Source: Chloroflexota bacterium
GTDB taxonomy: Bacteria; Chloroflexota; Anaerolineae; Anaerolineales; Anaerolineaceae
Reading direction: 5' to 3'
Assembly: GCA_029265085.1 (NCBI GenBank)
Contig: JAJUJY010000101.1
Span: 1 to 15,686, forward strand
Length of the DNA stretch: 15,686 bases
Shown piece by piece: positions 7,143 through 13,742 of this stretch. The notes beneath the pieces were generated by a model that did not search any database, was not told the DNA's origin, and saw only the letters and a program-made list of their open reading frames with translations. The first letter of the stretch is position 1; every line of letters starts with the position of its first letter. The position numbers were made by a program, and so were the translations under genes.

Positions 7143-7977
7143 ACAGTTTGCTGATCATTTCTATATTTACGGCTTGAACTCCACCACCGCGATCCGACCG
7201 TACCAGTTCAAATTCAAAAATATGATTCCGGCTGGGGAAAGATGTGGGGCGGACGCCCTCCGGCAGGTTTGAATCATGGAAAAATGCAGTTGCATAGGGG
7301 GAGTCTGCATTCCGAGTATCTGTTTGCCAGAGACCGGGGCCTACAAACTTCAAGTAACGCATGAACCCATATCCCTGGTCGGAGTGCCAGTAACACGTTC
7401 CACGAACACGGGAGCCCAATTCTCCCCAGTTCGGCTGATCACTGCGCGCATTATTGACTGGAATTAAATTGGGGATTAAATAACCTGAAATAAAGAAGTC
7501 TGCTTCATGGCGCAGCTTGGAGGAGACATTATCCAATGCCAACACTTCAACCCGCAACCCGCGATTTTGCAATGCACGAACTACTTGTACAAAATCGCCA
7601 TCACCGCTGACTAATAAAACACGGTCTAAATTCTCCGATTGTAAAAGGGCATCCACAGCCAGGTCCAGATCGGCGTTGGCTTTCCCGTAGCGGTTGCCGC
7701 TTTCATCTTCAAACCATTGAATTTCTTTGACGATTACTTTGTAGCCTATGTCTCTTAAGGCGGAATGGAAATTTTGGGTGCCTTTTTTATATACTTCATC
7801 CCAATCCATCCGCTCTTTATCGAGGCTAACATAGGTATTCATACGCACTGGTTCAGCATCATCCCGGCATGCAAATTCACGCAGGATGTCATACTGCATC
7901 TTTTGTCCCCCATTTATATATATATATGAAACATCAACATAGATACCAACACGAGCTGAGGATCTTTGAAAAGACAT
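7141..7977 (-). CDS. NYN-domain (PIN-like) putative ribonuclease with C-terminal cold-shock-like domain
   Basis: A 278-residue protein. Residues about 8-172 form a NYN/LabA-type PIN-like nuclease domain: first acidic residue D15 in VGIYVDVS, a middle acidic cluster D103, D105 and D109 (ADLDLAVDAL), and SGDGDF with D126 and D128. The carboxylates expected to hold metal are all present, but the asparagine normally three residues after the first Asp (DxxN) is a tyrosine (Y18). Residues about 190-275 look like a cold-shock domain: RGTCYWHSDQGYGFMRY (RNP1-like), then TAFFHDSNL (RNP2-like) and FELVRSDRGGGVQAVNI, with an insertion of about 20 residues between the two RNP elements. This implies an RNA-targeted enzyme. 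The start at 7977 has GAGG 6 bp upstream. The in-frame GTG at 7989 overlaps that site and is unlikely to be used. Confidence 0.88.
   Translation of the reverse strand: MSFQRSSARVGIYVDVSYIYINGGQKMQYDILREFACRDDAEPVRMNTYVSLDKERMDWDEVYKKGTQNFHSALRDIGYKVIVKEIQWFEDESGNRYGKANADLDLAVDALLQSENLDRVLLVSGDGDFVQVVRALQNRGLRVEVLALDNVSSKLRHEADFFISGYLIPNLIPVNNARSDQPNWGELGSRVRGTCYWHSDQGYGFMRYLKFVGPGLWQTDTRNADSPYATAFFHDSNLPEGVRPTSFPSRNHIFEFELVRSDRGGGVQAVNIEMISKL
7915..7927. repeat. (TA)6T microsatellite inside the NYN coding region
   Basis: Thirteen alternating T and A bases encode Y18-I19-Y20-I21 of the NYN protein, beside the first catalytic Asp. Loss or gain of one or two repeat units would shift the frame close to the start. 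Confidence 0.85.
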
Positions 7978-7983
7978 TACGTA

Positions 7984-7987
7984 CCTC
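7984..7987 (-). promoter_or_regulatory. Ribosome-binding site that sets the NYN protein start
   Basis: GAGG on the minus strand lies 6 bp before the ATG at 7977. It overlaps the alternative GTG at 7989, which it therefore rules out as the main start. Confidence 0.7.
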
Positions 7988-8100
7988 ACATTTTTTAGAT
8001 AGATAGCGGTTGTTAAAGTATTTCAATTGATATGAATAAATTTTTTAAATAATTTTTTTGAGATATGCCTCCAGATAATATGGATCAGGTTGATGCATGA

Positions 8101-8128
8101 ATTATACCTTGTCAAGATGAATATACAA
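8101..8128 (-). promoter_or_regulatory. Candidate promoter of the NYN gene
   Basis: On the minus strand TTGTAT (8128-8123), a 16-bp spacer and a perfect TATAAT (8106-8101) face the NYN gene, predicting an AT-rich leader of about 115 nt. The rest of that leader (7990-8095) holds runs of T and A but no structure I can name. Confidence 0.4.
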
Positions 8129-8134
8129 CAGGAA

Positions 8135-8162
8135 TTGACGGGGATAATTTAATGAGTATGAT
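8135..8162 (+). promoter_or_regulatory. Promoter of the GPH symporter operon
   Basis: TTGACG (8135-8140), a 16-bp spacer and TATGAT (8157-8162) form a good sigma-70-like promoter about 55 bp before the symporter ATG. Its -35 box lies only a few bases from the divergent candidate promoter for the NYN gene, so the two may compete. Confidence 0.55.
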
Positions 8163-8218
8163 AATCCTATCCCAATAATTTTCATATCCATATCAATAGA
8201 TTCAGGTGGTATAACAGC

Positions 8219-9586
8219 ATGAAAAAATCGCTAACCACGATTCAAAAGTTGCTTTATGGTGTTGGAGATACCGGATTTAGTTTGACCTTGACAATTGTTG
8301 GGGCTTACTTCGCGATATTCTTAACGGATGTTGTGGGAATCTCTCCAGCAATTGCTGCAGCTGCAATTTTTGTCGGCCGTTCATGGGATTATATTAATGA
8401 TCCTTTGATGGGCTATCTTTCTGACCGGACCCGCTCAAAATTGGGACGGCGGCGGCCATTTTTGCTTTTCGGCCCTATCCCTTTTGCGATTTTCTTTATT
8501 TTGTTGTGGACACGTCCTGCTTTCTCTACGGATCTTGGCCTGGCTATTTTTTATGCCACAGTATATGTTCTTTTTGACGCAGCTGCTACCCTGGTTTATA
8601 TGCCGTATTTTGCACTGACCCCTGAATTAACGGAAGATTATGATGAACGGACTTCTCTAACCACTTACAGGATGTTTTTCTCGATATTTGGCAGCCTGGT
8701 GGCATTTACTGTGCCTTTAATCATTATTGGCGGATTTAATCCGGCTAATGCAGATAGGGTTGTGTTGATGGCTATTATTTTTGGAATAGTCAGTGCGTTG
8801 CCCTTGTGGATTGTATTCTTTAGCACCCGGGAACGTTCAGCTTTTCAATCCCAAAAACCACCTGGACTGAAAGAGTCTTTTAAGGCCGCACTCAAGAATC
8901 GTCCTTTTATTTTTGGCGCAGGAATATTTTTATTAACCTGGGTGGCAGTGGATATATTGCAGGCATCGCTGTTGTATTTTGTTAAGTATGTGTTAGGTCG
9001 AGAAGGGCAGAGCGACTTGATTATGGGGGTAATCTTTGTGACAGCTATTTTTTCGTTACCGGTTTGGGAACGTGTTTCCCGGAAATGGAATAAACGCTTT
9101 GCATACATCTTCGGAATAGCATTTTGGGCAGTAGTGCAATTGGTTTTAATCACATTGACACCGAGTTCACCGCTTCCCCTATTGCTATTTTTGTGTGTAT
9201 TGGCAGGAATTGGTGTGGGGGCTGCCCATGTATTACCCTGGTCGATTTTGCCAGACGCGGTGGAATGGGATGAATATCAAACAGGCGAACGGCATGAAGG
9301 TATGTTTTACAGCTTGATCACCTTATTCCAAAAAATTGCTTCTTCAATTGCTATTCCATTAACTTTGGTCATCTTGGATCACAGTGGATATATCCCCAAC
9401 AGTCTTTCTCAGCCAAGCAGTGCCTTGTCTGCTATTCGGATAATTATTGGTCCGATCCCTGCCTTTTTGTTGGTGGCTGGAATATTATTTGCAATATTTT
9501 ATCCTTTGGGACGTGATAAATTCCAATATATTGTTCAAGAATTAGAACAACGCCGGTTAACTGGGGTGGAGAAGGTAAATGAGTGA
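8219..9586 (+). CDS. GPH-family (MelB-like) sugar:cation symporter
   Basis: A 12-helix transporter of the glycoside-pentoside-hexuronide:cation symporter family in the MFS superfamily, 455 residues, typical length. Evidence is the opening YGVGDTGFSLTLTIVGAYF, TDVVGIS in loop 1, and the helix-2 signature GRSWDYINDPLMGYLSDR, where D57 and D61 correspond to the MelB cation-site aspartates. The basic loop TRSKLGRRRPFLL follows (71-83). The second half has the GPH-like LPDAVEWDEYQTGERHEGM. Import of a sugar or sugar acid with Na+, H+ or Li+ is the expected role; the substrate cannot be read. AGGTGG (8204-8209) lies 9 bp before the ATG. The last 8 bp overlap the next gene. Confidence 0.92.
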   Translation: MKKSLTTIQKLLYGVGDTGFSLTLTIVGAYFAIFLTDVVGISPAIAAAAIFVGRSWDYINDPLMGYLSDRTRSKLGRRRPFLLFGPIPFAIFFILLWTRPAFSTDLGLAIFYATVYVLFDAAATLVYMPYFALTPELTEDYDERTSLTTYRMFFSIFGSLVAFTVPLIIIGGFNPANADRVVLMAIIFGIVSALPLWIVFFSTRERSAFQSQKPPGLKESFKAALKNRPFIFGAGIFLLTWVAVDILQASLLYFVKYVLGREGQSDLIMGVIFVTAIFSLPVWERVSRKWNKRFAYIFGIAFWAVVQLVLITLTPSSPLPLLLFLCVLAGIGVGAAHVLPWSILPDAVEWDEYQTGERHEGMFYSLITLFQKIASSIAIPLTLVILDHSGYIPNSLSQPSSALSAIRIIIGPIPAFLLVAGILFAIFYPLGRDKFQYIVQELEQRRLTGVEKVNE

Positions 9587-10712
9587 GATCCAAATTCAAC
9601 CAGTACGCGGATGGAAGCAAAAACAAGTTTTTCTCACTTTCCCGTGGAAAATATATCGAGGAGATCCTTTATGGGTTCCACCGATCCTAAAAGATCGTGC
9701 TCAGGTCATTGACCACCAGCGTGGTCTTTTCTTTCAACATGGCGAGGCGGAATTTTTCATTGCCTGGAAAGATGGCATTCCAGTTGGAACGATTTGCGCT
9801 GCGGAAGACCGGGTGACAAATCAGGCACGTGGTCGCAAGGAATGCATGTTTGGCTTTTTTGAATGCTATGATGATGAAAAGATTGCAATTGCATTATTTG
9901 ATATGGTCAAAAAATGGGCGAAGCAACACAGCCTAGATACTTTATTTGGCCCGTTTAACCTGGATTATGAAGATGGCTATGGTGTGTTGATTGAAGGACG
10001 TGACCGCCCTCCAGCCCTGCTTTGCGGCCATACACCACCGTATTATGCAAAGTTTTTTGACCAATACGGCTTTGTTCCAGCCAGGGGGGATAACCTGGCG
10101 TATGCTTTTGACTTTGGCAACCAACCGATTTATACCCAATTAGCTGCAATGGCAAAACGTGTGCGAGCCAGGACGAATTTTGCCATCCGTTCGGCCAATT
10201 TTTCTGATTGGGATGCGGAAATTAAAAGAGTGTTTTATTTATTAAATACAGCCCTGGCGCATCTACCGGATTTTATACCCTGGCAGCTGGATACTGTGCA
10301 GACTTCGATGGAGCCGTTTCGTAAGTTAGCAGACCCTGATTTAATCTTGTTTGCGGATTTTGATGACCAAACCATTGGTTTTTTTCCGGGAGTGCCAAAT
10401 TTCAATGAGATATTAATCCATGCCAATGGGCTGCGGTATCCCTGGGATTATTTATCTTTTGCCTGGCGTATGCGCCATCGCCCGAAATGTTTAGCGGTAA
10501 AAAGTGTTTTAGTTATACCGGAGTATTGGGGGAGCGGGGTAGCCATCTTGTTATTTGATGAGATGGCTCGGCGAGCAAAGGCTCGAAATTACCAATGGGC
10601 GGATTTATCTTTGACATCGGCAGATAATCCACGGACTCCGGTATTGGCAGAGCGTTTGGGGGCAAAGTTGTATAAACGCTACAGAACCTACCGTTTGCCT
10701 GTAGATGGTTAG
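9579..10712 (+). CDS. YghO-like protein with GNAT acetyltransferase fold
   Basis: A 377-residue cytoplasmic protein of the YghO-like group of GNAT-fold proteins. The N-terminal half has the characteristic YRGDPLWVPPI (26-36), then GPFNLDYEDGYGVLIEG (124-140), PPYYAKFFDQYGF (153-165) and basic linkers. The C-terminal part has a GNAT-like core: VKSVLVIPEYWGSGVAILLF (motif A-like, about 307-326) and LTSADNPRTPVLAERLGAKLYKRYRTYRL (motif B-like), written here as two adjoining elements, LTSADNPRTPVLAERL and GAKLYKRYRTYRL. The canonical acetyl-CoA loop (Q/RxxGxG/A) is degenerate, as EYWGSG, so activity is uncertain. The ATG overlaps the symporter stop by 8 bp, with GGAG 7 bp upstream, so the two are co-translated. 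The stop overlaps that of the convergent MATE gene. Family assignment is fair; the substrate is unknown. Confidence 0.78.
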   Translation: MSEIQIQPVRGWKQKQVFLTFPWKIYRGDPLWVPPILKDRAQVIDHQRGLFFQHGEAEFFIAWKDGIPVGTICAAEDRVTNQARGRKECMFGFFECYDDEKIAIALFDMVKKWAKQHSLDTLFGPFNLDYEDGYGVLIEGRDRPPALLCGHTPPYYAKFFDQYGFVPARGDNLAYAFDFGNQPIYTQLAAMAKRVRARTNFAIRSANFSDWDAEIKRVFYLLNTALAHLPDFIPWQLDTVQTSMEPFRKLADPDLILFADFDDQTIGFFPGVPNFNEILIHANGLRYPWDYLSFAWRMRHRPKCLAVKSVLVIPEYWGSGVAILLFDEMARRAKARNYQWADLSLTSADNPRTPVLAERLGAKLYKRYRTYRLPVDG

Positions 10713-12091
10713 TGCGCTTCGATAGGCGCTGTTTTGACCAGATTATTAATCCACCTGCGTGAGAAAAAACGCCACAAGCCGATACCAAATTTTACAAACT
10801 CTTCACTGGCGGACAAAAGGTAAACAAAATAAACCGGCAGATGAAAGACGAAGGCTCCAAGCAAGGCGAAGGGTACTCCCACAAACCAAATTGCAGAAGA
10901 ATCCATAATCAAGCCAAAACGTGTGTCACCGCCGCTGCGCATAATTCCAACGATTAAGAACATATTACTGGTCCGCACCCACATGACTGATCCGGATACC
11001 AGCAAGACCCGATACGCTAATGTATAGGTGTCGGGTTCAATATTATACAAACTGAGCACGCTTTGGGCACTGAGAATCATAGCAGCACCGAATAATAAAG
11101 ATCCAATGATAGCAATGATCAGGAATTGGCGGGCATAAGAATATGCCCGGTCCTCATGGCCGGCGCCAATCTGATTGCCGACCATAATCCCACAGGCATC
11201 CGATAAGCCGACAAAAATCACGACGGCCAGGTTTTCGATAGAAAAGGCTATGTTGGTGGCAGCAACCGATTCGGTGCTGATATGAGCATAGATCAAGTTA
11301 AAAGTTGAAATCCCTAATGACCAAAGACATTCGTTGATTGCCACCGGAATTGAGGTTTTGAAGTATTTTCCTAAAAGTTCGCGGTCAAAATGAAAAAGTT
11401 CGGCAGGGCTGGCGGCAGCAGGTGTCTTTAATCGGTAGGTTAAAAATAACAGGATCGTGCATTCTATAAATCGGGCGATTAATGTCCCTAACGCGGCTCC
11501 TTCAATGCCCATGGCTGGCAAACCAAATTTGCCGAAAATCAGAATGTAACTTAGTCCTGTTTTAATTAAAATGCTTACCCCATTGGTCCACATTGGCAGG
11601 CGCACCATTTCGACACTGCGCAAGATCGCCGAGTATGAAAATGATACAGCGGTTAAAAGGTAGCTGGCAGCGACAATCCGGAGATAGGGCGTTCCCATTG
11701 AAATCACTGCCGGGTCATTGGAATAAATTCCCAGAGCCACGGATGGGAAAAATACCCCAATGATCGTGAATACTCCTGCCCCCATGAGTCCAAAGGTCAA
11801 GCATATTCCAAGAATTTTGCGGATGTTTGGGATATCTTGTTTCCCCCAGAACTGTGCTGTAAATATTGCTGAGCCACTGCTGATGCCAAACAGGACAAAA
11901 TACAATAAAAAATAAACCTGTGATCCCAAACCGACCGCTGCGACAGCGGTTTCACCCATCTGTCCAACCATCATGACATCACTTAAATTCATTGCAGATG
12001 AAATAAATGTCTGAATGATGATCGGAACGGAAATCCTTAACATCAGACGATAAAAATTGTTATCGGGGATAAGAATGTTTCGTAATTTCAT
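10709..12091 (-). CDS. MATE-family multidrug/metabolite exporter
   Basis: Cation-coupled exporter of the MATE family (NorM/MepA type), 460 residues with twelve predicted helices in two homologous halves. The first helix has SSAMNLSDVMMVGQMGETAVAA, split as SSAMNLSDVMM and VGQMGETAVAA, with D38 at the position of the NorM helix-1 aspartate. In the second half, INECLWSLG carries E254, matching the helix-7 glutamate of NorM; SDACGIMVGNQIGAG and IMRSGGDTRFG are also typical. The ATG at 12091 is preceded by a C-rich stretch (ATTCCCCC) with no Shine-Dalgarno sequence, and no in-frame alternative start lies just upstream, so initiation may be weak or leaderless. The gene collides stop-to-stop with the GNAT gene. 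Likely exports drugs or toxic metabolites; substrate unknown. Confidence 0.93.
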   Translation of the reverse strand: MKLRNILIPDNNFYRLMLRISVPIIIQTFISSAMNLSDVMMVGQMGETAVAAVGLGSQVYFLLYFVLFGISSGSAIFTAQFWGKQDIPNIRKILGICLTFGLMGAGVFTIIGVFFPSVALGIYSNDPAVISMGTPYLRIVAASYLLTAVSFSYSAILRSVEMVRLPMWTNGVSILIKTGLSYILIFGKFGLPAMGIEGAALGTLIARFIECTILLFLTYRLKTPAAASPAELFHFDRELLGKYFKTSIPVAINECLWSLGISTFNLIYAHISTESVAATNIAFSIENLAVVIFVGLSDACGIMVGNQIGAGHEDRAYSYARQFLIIAIIGSLLFGAAMILSAQSVLSLYNIEPDTYTLAYRVLLVSGSVMWVRTSNMFLIVGIMRSGGDTRFGLIMDSSAIWFVGVPFALLGAFVFHLPVYFVYLLSASEEFVKFGIGLWRFFSRRWINNLVKTAPIEAH

Positions 12092-12175
12092 GGGGGAATT
12101 GGATGGATTGCGATAAGATTTCAGGGAGAAAGTTTACCACGAAAGCATACCGAAAAAAATTCTAACTTCATCGGA

Positions 12176-12204
12176 TTGATTCTGTGTCTGGGCAATGTTA
12201 TGAT
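12176..12204 (+). promoter_or_regulatory. Strong extended -10 promoter
   Basis: TTGATT (12176-12181), a 17-bp spacer and TATGAT (12199-12204) preceded by TGn (12196-12198) make one of the best promoters in the window. Transcription should start near 12211, nearly 200 nt before the next coding start at 12407. Confidence 0.6.
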
Positions 12205-12210
12205 ATGAAT

Positions 12211-12316
12211 AGTGGTGCTAACATCACCATAAATGGATCTTTGTAGGTCAGGATCCTTTCTGACGAATTTCGGTTTCTTCAATCAACGGATATCCATTGG
12301 TGATATCCGTTTTTTT
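12211..12316 (+). ncRNA. Candidate small RNA or attenuated leader, about 105 nt
   Basis: A short transcript is bounded by the extended -10 promoter and a strong intrinsic terminator, and contains no usable open reading frame. Three possible hairpins follow each other: TGGTG/CACCA (about 12212-12228), GTCAG/CTGAC (12247-12251 with 12260-12264, 8-nt loop) and the terminator stem. GGATC, GGATCC and the self-complementary GGATATCC could also pair in alternative ways, so a switch between anti-terminator and terminator is possible. I match it to no known riboswitch or sRNA family. The rest of the gene-free stretch, 12092-12175, shows nothing I can name. Confidence 0.45.
12285..12316 (+). terminator. 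Intrinsic terminator upstream of the hydrolase gene
   Basis: A perfect 10-bp stem (12285-12294 with 12302-12311) encloses a 7-nt loop and is followed by seven T (12310-12316). It is oriented on the plus strand, between the extended -10 promoter and the hydrolase gene. No plus-strand gene ends before it, so it either ends a small RNA or attenuates the hydrolase leader. Confidence 0.8.
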
Positions 12317-12320
12317 ATTC

Positions 12321-12332
12321 GAAAGGAGGTGA
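12321..12332 (+). promoter_or_regulatory. Isolated perfect Shine-Dalgarno-like sequence
   Basis: GAAAGGAGGTGA is complementary to the conserved 3' tail of 16S rRNA over 12 bases, yet no start codon lies at a working distance. The ATG at 12348 is 18 bp beyond GGAGG, and the hydrolase ATG at 12407 has its own site (AGAGGGA, 12397-12403). It may be a ribosome standby site, an element of leader regulation, or a relic of a lost gene. Confidence 0.5.
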
Positions 12333-12406
12333 GTACTCAATCTTAAAATGAACGAATTAACTGTTTTTCGCGCGTGTGTTAGCTTCTTTAAGAAAGAGAG
12401 GGACCG

Positions 12407-13681
12407 ATGGGAAAAACGATCTGTTGGGTTGCCATTGGGTTGGTTATTTTTCTAACCGCCGCAATTCCACAATCTGCTCAAGCCCAGGACATTTTACCGC
12501 CTGGTATTTGTGAAGATGTCGTTCAGAAAAGCGGTGCAATTTACCGCGTTTGCATGCCAACTGCTGACTGGAATAAAAAACTGGTCATATTTGCGCATGG
12601 ATATGTTTCCTATTTGGAACCCATCGGAATACCGGAAGACCAACTGGTCATTCCTGATGGTTCTGAAACCTATATCCCCTATCTGCTAAACCAGATGGGG
12701 TTTGCGTTTGCCACTACCAGTTATCCTGAAAATGGTTTGACTGTATTATCCGGATTGGATGATGTGCGCAAACTGGCAAAATATTTCAATGCGCATTACG
12801 GGAAAACAACCGATATATTCCTGGTAGGGGCTTCTGAGGGCGGATTGATAGCTGCATTGGGGGTTGAAAAGTATCCAAAGGTTTTTGATGGTGGTATGGC
12901 ATTGTGCGGGCCTGTGGGTGATTTTCAAAAACAAATTAATTATTGGGGAGATTTCCGGGTAGTCTTTGATTATTTTTATGACGGGGTTTTACCACCGACA
13001 GCCGTCAATATACCACAGGAATTGATCGATACCTGGACCTGGGTGAACAAACCAATACCAGATGATTCCTATGAATATGCAGTCCTTGAAAATGTCTCTA
13101 TTCCGGATGGGCGTATTGAACAATTATTGAATGTTACCAAGGCTCCGATCGATTCGGCAGATCCCTACGGAACGATGCTGCTTACTGTGGATAGAATTTT
13201 ATGGTACAACGTTTTTGCTACCAATGATGGCGCTGCAAAATTAGGCGGAATTCCATTTGATAATACCCAAACTATCTATTGGGGTTCTGCCAATGATATT
13301 GCCTTAAACCAGGGTGTTGTCCGGTATGCAGCTGACCCGATTGCTTTAGCGAATATTCAATATTATTACCAGACTTCAGGAAAACTGGTGCAGCCACTTA
13401 TAACACTTCATACCACGGGAGATCCAATTGTGCCGTACTGGCATGAAACCATCTATCGACTAAAGACAGCGGCTGCTGGTTCAGGATTGAAGCACATAAA
13501 CATCCCTGTAGATCGGTATGGACATTGTGCTTTCAACACTTCTGAAGTGTTGTTCGCATTTTCTTTGATGCATTGGATGGCAACAGGAGAGATGCTTTCT
13601 ACGGCAACCAATCTTTTACCGGATCGAATCCAACTTGAGCAATTTGAAGATATGGCAAAACAATATCAGCTTCCATATTGA
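12407..13681 (+). CDS. Secreted alpha/beta hydrolase
   Basis: A 424-residue exported hydrolase. A Sec signal peptide (MGKTICWVAIGLVIFLTAAI, then PQSAQA) should be cut near A26. The alpha/beta hydrolase elements are the oxyanion strand-loop FAHGY (62-66), nucleophile S143 in LVGASEGGL, acid D339 in LHTTGDPIVP, and H373 in DRYGHCAF, in the right order and spacing for a catalytic triad. The mature part has four cysteines (C35, C49, C167, C374), which could form two disulphides outside the cell. Substrate unknown: an esterase, amidase or peptidase acting outside the cytoplasmic membrane is likely. Set by AGAGGGA just before the ATG. The upstream leader contains a terminator, so expression may be attenuated; a separate terminator closes the gene. 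Confidence 0.88.
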   Translation: MGKTICWVAIGLVIFLTAAIPQSAQAQDILPPGICEDVVQKSGAIYRVCMPTADWNKKLVIFAHGYVSYLEPIGIPEDQLVIPDGSETYIPYLLNQMGFAFATTSYPENGLTVLSGLDDVRKLAKYFNAHYGKTTDIFLVGASEGGLIAALGVEKYPKVFDGGMALCGPVGDFQKQINYWGDFRVVFDYFYDGVLPPTAVNIPQELIDTWTWVNKPIPDDSYEYAVLENVSIPDGRIEQLLNVTKAPIDSADPYGTMLLTVDRILWYNVFATNDGAAKLGGIPFDNTQTIYWGSANDIALNQGVVRYAADPIALANIQYYYQTSGKLVQPLITLHTTGDPIVPYWHETIYRLKTAAAGSGLKHINIPVDRYGHCAFNTSEVLFAFSLMHWMATGEMLSTATNLLPDRIQLEQFEDMAKQYQLPY

Positions 13682-13706
13682 TCAATATTGTTGATCGTGA
13701 CCATTG

Positions 13707-13741
13707 AAGTGGCCGCTCGTCCTCTGACAGCGGCCACTTTT
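13707..13741 (+). terminator. Terminator of the hydrolase gene
   Basis: A perfect 11-bp GC-rich stem (13707-13717 with 13729-13739) with an 11-nt loop is followed by TTTTATT. It begins 26 bp after the hydrolase stop and ends against the stop codon of the convergent sugar kinase gene, so it may also end that transcript weakly. Confidence 0.85.
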
Positions 13742-13742
13742 A

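Noticed and set aside
7978..7989. GTG start of the NYN protein at 7989
   Set aside because: The GTG is part of the Shine-Dalgarno sequence of the better ATG at 7977.
8118..8153. Eleven-codon leader frame (MNIQQELTGII) upstream of the symporter
   Set aside because: It overlaps the predicted -35 box, has no ribosome-binding site and would lie before the transcription start.
12205..12246. Thirteen-codon leader peptide frame (MNSGANITINGSL) in the hydrolase leader
   Set aside because: Its ATG abuts the -10 box and would lie upstream of the predicted transcription start, with no ribosome-binding site.
12348..12455. 35-codon frame starting at the ATG after the isolated Shine-Dalgarno sequence
   Set aside because: GGAGG is 18 bp away, too far for normal initiation, and the frame overlaps the hydrolase gene out of frame with no coherent protein features.
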